The translations under genes were made by a program, and so were the position numbers. From Paraglaciecola sp. L1A13 (GTDB lineage Bacteria; Pseudomonadota; Gammaproteobacteria; Enterobacterales; Alteromonadaceae), in assembly GCF_009796745.1 (NCBI RefSeq), contig NZ_CP047024.1, positions 1,922,001-1,986,000 of the forward strand: a DNA stretch of 64,000 nucleotides. Reading direction: 5' to 3'. Below, in pieces: positions 59,036 to 64,000 of the stretch. A model generated the notes under the pieces. That model searched no databases and was not told the origin of the DNA. It saw only the letters and a program-made list of their open reading frames with translations. Numbering within the stretch: the first letter of the stretch is position 1; each line of letters begins with the position of its first letter.

Positions 59036-60028
59036 TTGAAGTATGTATTTTTAGCCTTGAGTTTATTGGTGAGTGTGTCGACTTATGGCGTCGAAAAAAA
59101 GCCCATTGCCGTCAAGGTTTTTATCGCGGGCATGTTTGAAATTGGCGCTAATCAAGGGGATAAAGCAGGTGAGTTTCAGCATTGGTTTGAGCGCTACTTT
59201 ACTAACAGTGAACCGCTCATAGTTAAAGGCGCGTTAGGGCCAGTTTTTTGTAATCAAGATGGTGTGTGTGGTTCAGTTCTAGGAATGGGCAAAGTCGCAT
59301 CTTCTTCGTCTATGCAGGCCATAATTTTGAATGAGCAATTGGACTTTACACACAGTTATTTTGTTATTAGTGGTGTGGGTGGTATTCCACCATCAAAAGG
59401 TACAATTGGAGATGTAAATTGGGGAAGTTGGTTAATTGACTATGATTTGGGACATCGCTGGATGCCAGCAGAAGGTAAACCGGGAGAGCCGGTTTTTATG
59501 CCAAGGCAAGGCTATGAAGACATACGCCGTTATCAGCTTAATAGTGCTTTGGTGAACTGGGCTGTGATGTTAACACAAAATGTGCAATTAATGGATTCAC
59601 CAGATGCTCAGGCATATCGCATGCGTTACCCTCAAACTCAAGCGCGTCGTAAGCCAGCGGTAACTGTCGGTTCACATATCGCTGGGGATACATTCTTTCA
59701 TGGTCCTGGATTGTCGGCTGAAGCTCAGTATATTAGTCAGCTATATGGGGCTGATGACTACATGATTGCTGAAATGGAAGGCGTGGCGATAGCGCAGGTA
59801 TTATCCCGTACAGTGGGTATTGATAGAATGCTGAGTTTGCGCGGGGCGGTTAACTTTGATCAAGGAAACCCCAATGAAAGCACCTTGGCGCACCTTGATC
59901 CTGCGCCTGGCGAAACCGCGGGCGGTTTTGCTGAAACAGTAGAAAATATCGTGTTCGTGGGGGCAAATGTTGTCGATACTATAGTGGACAAGTGGCCTGA
60001 TTTTAAAAATGGTTTTAAGACCGAATAG
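59036..60028 (+). CDS. Purine nucleoside permease-family protein (NUP), exported
   Basis: This 330-residue protein has a short signal peptide (LSLLVSVSTYGV) and the NUP-family core KVFIAGMFEIGANQGDKAGE in parts, then VVGVGGI-like ISGVGGIPPSKGTIGDV, WGSWLIDYDLGHRW, and a C-terminal EMEGVAIAQVL followed by RGAVNFDQG. The family is related to nucleoside phosphorylases, so it may bind or cleave nucleosides in the periplasm. The start is TTG with AGGAG at 59024-59028 seven bases ahead. It is a single gene. Confidence 0.82.
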   Translation: MKYVFLALSLLVSVSTYGVEKKPIAVKVFIAGMFEIGANQGDKAGEFQHWFERYFTNSEPLIVKGALGPVFCNQDGVCGSVLGMGKVASSSSMQAIILNEQLDFTHSYFVISGVGGIPPSKGTIGDVNWGSWLIDYDLGHRWMPAEGKPGEPVFMPRQGYEDIRRYQLNSALVNWAVMLTQNVQLMDSPDAQAYRMRYPQTQARRKPAVTVGSHIAGDTFFHGPGLSAEAQYISQLYGADDYMIAEMEGVAIAQVLSRTVGIDRMLSLRGAVNFDQGNPNESTLAHLDPAPGETAGGFAETVENIVFVGANVVDTIVDKWPDFKNGFKTE

Positions 60029-60140
60029 CGTGAAATTACACTTTTCATTAGTCTAGGTAATGAAACGGGCTGCCTGCCTTTTTCATTGCCTTGTTATCTA
60101 ATGCTTTTCCCGCGCAGGCATACCATGTAAGTGCGAAGAA

Positions 60141-60356
60141 TTAGTTGGTCAATATAAAGTCCATTGGTGCTCCCTCATCACACTTTTTACATTCAAGTAT
60201 GGCATGCAGATGACGTTGGCGACCTTGTGGTGTGACGACCCAAGGTCTGTTAGTCCATGGGGGATTATGACGTACATGTTGATGATGGCCGCAGGCCAGT
60301 TTTGCTACCCAATCTGATTCATCGTCTTGAGTGAATCCTATGATAGCTTGTTGCAT
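60141..60356 (-). CDS. DUF3565 protein
   Basis: This 71-residue protein fits DUF3565: LACGHHQHVRHNPPW, RPWV followed by GRQRHL, and LECKKCDEGAP, with Cys/His pairs that look like a small zinc site. Its function is unknown; relatives are common in gammaproteobacteria. It lies just upstream of, and divergent from, the SatD-like gene. Confidence 0.75.
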   Translation of the reverse strand: MQQAIIGFTQDDESDWVAKLACGHHQHVRHNPPWTNRPWVVTPQGRQRHLHAILECKKCDEGAPMDFILTN

Positions 60357-60456
60357 ATGATGTTCTCCCTTTGTGTTTATATTTAATTGCTTGCACGTGG
60401 GCTATTGCAAAGCACCCTATTACCATCCTGCATTTGATACGGCAGCAACGAGTATA

Positions 60457-60501
60457 CAACCTTTTTAGGTTGCTTTACTTGCTAACATCCTTTTTAGGTT
60501 G
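60457..60501. promoter_or_regulatory. Duplicated palindromic element upstream of the satD-like gene
   Basis: CAACCTTTTTAGGTTG (60457-60472) is a 16-bp palindrome (CAACCT, TTTT, AGGTTG). CATCCTTTTTAGGTTG (60486-60501) repeats it with one change, 29 bp further on. They lie between divergent genes, about 105 bp upstream of the SatD-like start. The SatD-like protein has an HTH and is a plausible binder; each element might also form a short RNA hairpin. Confidence 0.6.
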
Positions 60502-60606
60502 TTAATGGCTTTAACAATCAAATTTGGTTGTTTGTGTTGCGCGTTGAACAAACATGGTTATACACTGGGCTTAAATTACACGCAACGACAGCCAAAGGTG
60601 GAATGC

Positions 60607-61230
60607 ATGATTGCTGTTTTGACAGGAGATCTGGTGGACTCGACAAATATGTCGCGACAAGATTATCAACTGGCGATCAGATTGATGGAGCATTATATTC
60701 AAGTGTGTCAAAAACGCTTCAATACACGAGGGGAAATATATCGGGGAGATGCAATACAACTGATTTTCAGTCAGCCTCAATATGCAATGCGTGTCGCGAT
60801 TGAATTGAAAAGCTTACTTATTTCGGCACCTGATGCAACAAAGCCCATCGGTATTACCCTGTCTGTTGGTTTAGGTGATCAACTGATTGAAGGTAGCACA
60901 CCAAGCGTATCTCAAGGCTCTGCTTTTACGTTATCAGGGAGAGGATTGGACATTACCCCTAGCGGCCACATGAGTTTGCATCATGAAGGGAGCGACTTTT
61001 ATGATGCCCTTGTATTGGCTACGCAATTTCTAGATCATTTATTGTGTTCTCATACAAAAATACAAGCCAATGTGTTGTACCACTACTTACTGGCGGATTA
61101 CCCAACTCATTCGGAGTTGGCAACAGCTCTGGGCACTAGTCAGCAAAATGTGACTAAGCATTTAACCCGAATGGGTGCCGAGCTAGTTAAACAGTATTTA
61201 ACCTTATACGAGGCCAAGGTGAACAATTAA
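60607..61230 (+). CDS. SatD-family protein with C-terminal HTH
   Basis: This 207-residue protein has the SatD-type N-terminus MIAVLTGDLVDSTNMSRQDY and EIYRGDAIQLIF, a pattern resembling a nucleotide-cyclase or GGDEF-like fold but without its catalytic motif. The C-terminal part is an HTH (SELATALGTSQQNVTKHL), so DNA binding is likely. AGGTGG at 60595-60600 precedes the ATG at 60607; an earlier in-frame start at 60499 has no support. It overlaps the next gene by one base (TAATG), forming the SatD-DUF3307 pair known from other bacteria. Confidence 0.8.
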   Translation: MIAVLTGDLVDSTNMSRQDYQLAIRLMEHYIQVCQKRFNTRGEIYRGDAIQLIFSQPQYAMRVAIELKSLLISAPDATKPIGITLSVGLGDQLIEGSTPSVSQGSAFTLSGRGLDITPSGHMSLHHEGSDFYDALVLATQFLDHLLCSHTKIQANVLYHYLLADYPTHSELATALGTSQQNVTKHLTRMGAELVKQYLTLYEAKVNN

Positions 61231-61955
61231 TGGAATTATTTTTATTGATGATCGTCGCCCATATATTAGGTGACTTTTATATTCAAAAAGACGCTTGGGT
61301 AACGTGCAGGAAACGTCATCATTTGGCATCTTGGGGCTTGCTCAAACATTTGCTGTCACACATTGTGCTATTGATTATTGTTTTGTGGATTGGCGGGGCG
61401 CTATCAGGACAAGGATTAATTGCCATTGCCTTGATTGGCTTTTCCCATCTGTTAATTGATTTATGGAAGTCCTATAAAACCGATAATTTATATTACTTTT
61501 TATTAGATCAGGTGCTTCACGTATTAGTTCTTTTAATCGCTTGGTCAGTACTTTCAGGTTTTACCTTGGCTGATATTAAAGCGCAGTTGTTACTGGTGCT
61601 CAACGTAAAATATTTGGCACTCGTTTGTGCTTATGTTATCGCCTGTCGCCCAGCATCAATTGCAATCTCTGTGGCATTAGGGAGTTATACAGCACAACTG
61701 GCTGACAAACAGTCTGGACTGGCTTCTGCTGGGCGCTGGATCGGCTACTTGGAACGTTGTCTAATTATCTCGTTTATCCTAATAGGTCAATTTGCTGGAG
61801 TAGGATTCTTACTTGCAGCCAAAACAATTTTTCGCTTTGGCGATTTAACCAAGGAAAAGGACATGAAACTAACTGAATATATGATGCTAGGCACTTTGTT
61901 GAGTTTTTCATGTGCTTTGTTATTGGGTTGGTGGGTCAATAGAAGTGTATTTTAG
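61230..61955 (+). CDS. DUF3307 membrane protein
   Basis: This 241-residue protein has about six membrane helices and the DUF3307 start LLMIVAHILGDFYIQKD, then HLLIDLWKS, a conserved H-x-x-x-D pair that may bind metal. It is translationally coupled to the SatD-like gene (TAATG). It is uncharacterised. The partner suggests that SatD senses something linked to this protein and regulates the pair. Confidence 0.82.
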   Translation: MELFLLMIVAHILGDFYIQKDAWVTCRKRHHLASWGLLKHLLSHIVLLIIVLWIGGALSGQGLIAIALIGFSHLLIDLWKSYKTDNLYYFLLDQVLHVLVLLIAWSVLSGFTLADIKAQLLLVLNVKYLALVCAYVIACRPASIAISVALGSYTAQLADKQSGLASAGRWIGYLERCLIISFILIGQFAGVGFLLAAKTIFRFGDLTKEKDMKLTEYMMLGTLLSFSCALLLGWWVNRSVF

Positions 61956-61970
61956 CTTTTAACACAAAGA

Positions 61971-62282
61971 CTAAAGTGTTAATGAGATACTTAGTATCTT
62001 ACGTTCGCCCTGTTCAATACGTGACACGCTATGCTCATATTTATCTGGCCTGAAAAAATAAATGCGTCCGAATAGATTTAGGATGCATTTCTGACAGCGA
62101 AAAACGCCACCCACTTTAGGTTGCTTCAACACGATGTTAAATTTGTAGTATTTACCATTAGGCACAGGATCAATATGTGTCATCACTTTGTGCTGATTAG
62201 GGTAGGTGACTAAGTATGCAGATATTCGTTTGGACGTAAATAATACCTTGTTGCGAACACGAGCGAGCAAGATGAACTCCAT
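61971..62282 (-). CDS. Very short 2OG-Fe(II) oxygenase-like protein
   Basis: This 103-residue protein looks like the double-stranded beta-helix core of 2-oxoglutarate/Fe(II) oxygenases: His36 and Asp38 (THIDPV), distal His84 (YEHSV) and Arg94 (QGERKILSISL) as the 2OG-binding base. FNIVLKQPKVGGVF and RIYFFRPDKYEHS are the surrounding strands. Relatives are usually about 180-200 residues; here an in-frame TAA lies eight to nine codons upstream of the ATG, so the N-terminal half is really absent. Ribosome site unclear. Substrate unknown. Confidence 0.6.
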   Translation of the reverse strand: MEFILLARVRNKVLFTSKRISAYLVTYPNQHKVMTHIDPVPNGKYYKFNIVLKQPKVGGVFRCQKCILNLFGRIYFFRPDKYEHSVSRIEQGERKILSISLTL

Positions 62283-62375
62283 GACTAAATAGTTAAAAAT
62301 AGATTATAACATCCACCGGTAATCGCTTTTTAATATACTTAACCCTTAGCTAGAACGATCGCTGCTAGCTTAGTG

Positions 62376-63809
62376 CTAACTTTCATGCACTCGGACACAA
62401 CTTTTCCCTGCGTGCTTAGCCTCATATAACGCATCATCAGCGACCTTGATAAGGCGCTCTAAAGAGCGGGGTTTAGGCGAATGTGTTACCCCAAAACTCG
62501 CTGAAATAAACATATCAATATTATCTACAGACAGCGGATGACTAGCGATCATAGAGCAGGTTCTCTGAGCAATGATCCTTGCTTCTTCAAGTTTGGTCGA
62601 CGGAAGTAAAATAACAAATTCTTCTCCTCCCCAGCGCGCGATAGCGTCATACTCACGTAATTCATTTTGCAGCAGCTGGGCGATTTTAATCAGTACCTTG
62701 TCACCTATATTATGACCGAAGGTATCGTTGACTTTCTTAAAGTTGTCAGCGTCTACCATAATAAGGCTAGCCTCTTGATTTGCCCTGACAATTTTATCAA
62801 AACGCCATTGAATATGAGCTCGATTATGCAGTTGAGTAAGGGGATCAAGTTGATGTTTTTTGGCGGTCTCACGTTCAAAAAAGCGAATGACCAAGTGCGC
62901 GACAACAAAGATTAAGAAGATAATCAATACTACAAAAGAGGTATGGCTGGTAAACGCCTCGGTACTGGCATCTTTACGCGATGACAACGGTGTTAGTATG
63001 TACATTTTCCAGCGCAATACTTTGATATCTATTTGCGCAATTAAGCTTGTATAGTCGGGGGTTTTAACAATAATATTATTTAGGCTAGGTAGGGCTTGCT
63101 GCTTTGGGGTTAATGCTTGGAACCAAGGTAACTGTTTGACTTGTAAGATACGCTTACCGTTAGCGAGTAACTTTGGGTCAGACGCCAATACTATGTCTTG
63201 CTTGTTATCTACAAATACAAAGTCATAACCAAATGAGTCTTTGTATCTATCAAAAGCATCTAAGAATGTTTTTAGGCGTTTACCAACGCCTATAAAACCG
63301 AGGAATTGTCCTTGATCATTAAACACTTTGACGTCGAAATAGATATGCACGTCTTGTCGATTACCTAGCGCTGCGGCCACATTTAGTGGTTGTTCTTTAA
63401 CGCGAAAATACCACTCGACTTCACCTTCTTTTAACGCCAGTGTTGTGCCATTAGAATTGTATTGTGTACGACTGGTTTCGCTGGCAACAAAAAAGGTCAT
63501 GTTGTAATCCATTGACATGCGCTTCACTAAAGCAAGTAGCGCACTATCGTCAATGGTATCGGCACTCATTAAATTACGCAGTGTTTGAGTATTGGCAATA
63601 ACTTGCGCGGTATGCAAAGGTTTGACTAATTCTTCGGTAATTAAATCGAAAGCGGGTGACATAGACTGCTGCTGAAGACGGCTTTGCTCTTCCACTGAAT
63701 CGGATAAGGTAAAATAGCCACTGATGCCAACGGCAATAGCCATAATAAACAACATGATGGGCACTTTGAAGCCAAAACGGGGCAAGCTACTTCGATTGTG
63801 TGTGCTCAA
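62376..63809 (-). CDS. Diguanylate cyclase with periplasmic sensor domain
   Basis: This 477-residue protein makes c-di-GMP. A membrane helix at about 12-34 and another at about 292-310 flank a periplasmic dCACHE-like sensor (residues 35-290, with VKVFNDQGQFLGFIGVGKRL). The C-terminal GGDEF domain has GGEEF at 394-398, RxxD at 385-388 and LDPLTQLHNRAHIQWRF at its start. No EAL domain is present. The ligand is unknown; small organic molecules are usual for this sensor type. It is monocistronic. Confidence 0.9.
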   Translation of the reverse strand: MSTHNRSSLPRFGFKVPIMLFIMAIAVGISGYFTLSDSVEEQSRLQQQSMSPAFDLITEELVKPLHTAQVIANTQTLRNLMSADTIDDSALLALVKRMSMDYNMTFFVASETSRTQYNSNGTTLALKEGEVEWYFRVKEQPLNVAAALGNRQDVHIYFDVKVFNDQGQFLGFIGVGKRLKTFLDAFDRYKDSFGYDFVFVDNKQDIVLASDPKLLANGKRILQVKQLPWFQALTPKQQALPSLNNIIVKTPDYTSLIAQIDIKVLRWKMYILTPLSSRKDASTEAFTSHTSFVVLIIFLIFVVAHLVIRFFERETAKKHQLDPLTQLHNRAHIQWRFDKIVRANQEASLIMVDADNFKKVNDTFGHNIGDKVLIKIAQLLQNELREYDAIARWGGEEFVILLPSTKLEEARIIAQRTCSMIASHPLSVDNIDMFISASFGVTHSPKPRSLERLIKVADDALYEAKHAGKSCVRVHES

Positions 63810-63945
63810 CAGTAAAATCCGAGATAAAAACAGGTAGCAGATACTACGTGTTCTTCCAACCTATTTGAATACTATTTTAGTGGTAGTTTTTGAATAAAAA
63901 AACAGCCAAAATTTAGGCTTGATTATTTATGATGTATTAATGCTT

Positions 63946-64000
63946 TCACAAAGATTTGTTTTTGGCCTCAATCCATTGGGCCATATATTGGGTGCTTTTA
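63946..64000 (-). CDS. C-terminal end of a gene cut by the window edge
   Basis: Reading inward from the edge on the minus strand gives STQYMAQWIEAKNKSL and a TGA at 63946-63948, which looks like a natural helical C-terminus. Only 17 codons are visible, so the family cannot be named. Low certainty. Confidence 0.3.
   Translation of the reverse strand, partial: KSTQYMAQWIEAKNKSL

Overview
The window looks like chromosome of a marine gammaproteobacterium of the Alteromonadales (Glaciecola/Paraglaciecola-like). This is inferred from the gene families (two TonB-dependent receptors, c-di-GMP enzymes, recC-recB-recD order, DUF2750/DUF3565/DUF3307 proteins) and from GC that looks like the low-to-mid forties over most of the window; no rRNA or marker gene confirms it. 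I saw no tRNA, rRNA, CRISPR array, prophage or insertion sequence.

Layout. (1) 1-5970: an apparent 3-keto-glycoside utilisation locus: a TIM-barrel isomerase cut by the window edge, an FAD/3Fe-4S GMC dehydrogenase with its Tat-exported small subunit, a DUF1080 3-keto-disaccharide hydrolase and a sodium:solute symporter. (2) 6151-12149: a proline iminopeptidase-like hydrolase followed by a complete PQQ set, pqqA (23 residues), pqqB, pqqC, pqqD, pqqE and a half-length M16 protease in the pqqF position; pqqC to the protease are translationally coupled. (3) 12395-18635: a secreted DUF6515-like protein, a GAF-GGDEF-EAL protein and a GC-richer pair encoding a ParB/Srx-like plus double UspA protein and a PP2C-type phosphatase. 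(4) 19009-24108: a TonB receptor divergent from a LysR regulator, then two small genes. (5) 24508-31359, minus strand: a full N-type ATPase operon in the order beta-epsilon-Q-R-a-c-b-alpha-gamma, with a b-delta fusion and no separate delta gene, divergent from a GC-rich VIT-family transporter gene.

(6) 32535-41320: a 38-residue Lys-rich peptide, CorA, a RidA-family gene with an internal deletion, a small stub ORF, a second TonB receptor, a GNAT acetyltransferase, a hybrid histidine kinase and a small membrane protein. (7) 41383-41844: a compact minus-strand cassette of a ribbon-helix-helix protein and a second 38-residue Lys-rich peptide, with an upstream palindrome and a strong terminator. 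(8) 42023-45202: an MDR oxidoreductase, a secreted Yellow/MRJP-type propeller and a peroxiredoxin-like protein. (9) 45425-54917: overlapping recC-recB-recD. (10) 54894-64000: small conserved genes, a cysteine desulfurase fused to its SufE/CsdE acceptor, an isochorismatase-like hydrolase, a purine nucleoside permease-family protein, a SatD-DUF3307 pair behind a repeated palindrome, a very short 2OG-Fe(II) oxygenase-like protein and a diguanylate cyclase.

The best candidates for something undescribed are the ParB/Srx-UspA-UspA protein with its PP2C partner, the RHH/Lys-rich peptide cassette with its palindrome, the half-length PQQ-operon protease, and the SatD-DUF3307 operon with its duplicated palindromic element. 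Functions are assigned by recognising motifs by eye; no database search was run.
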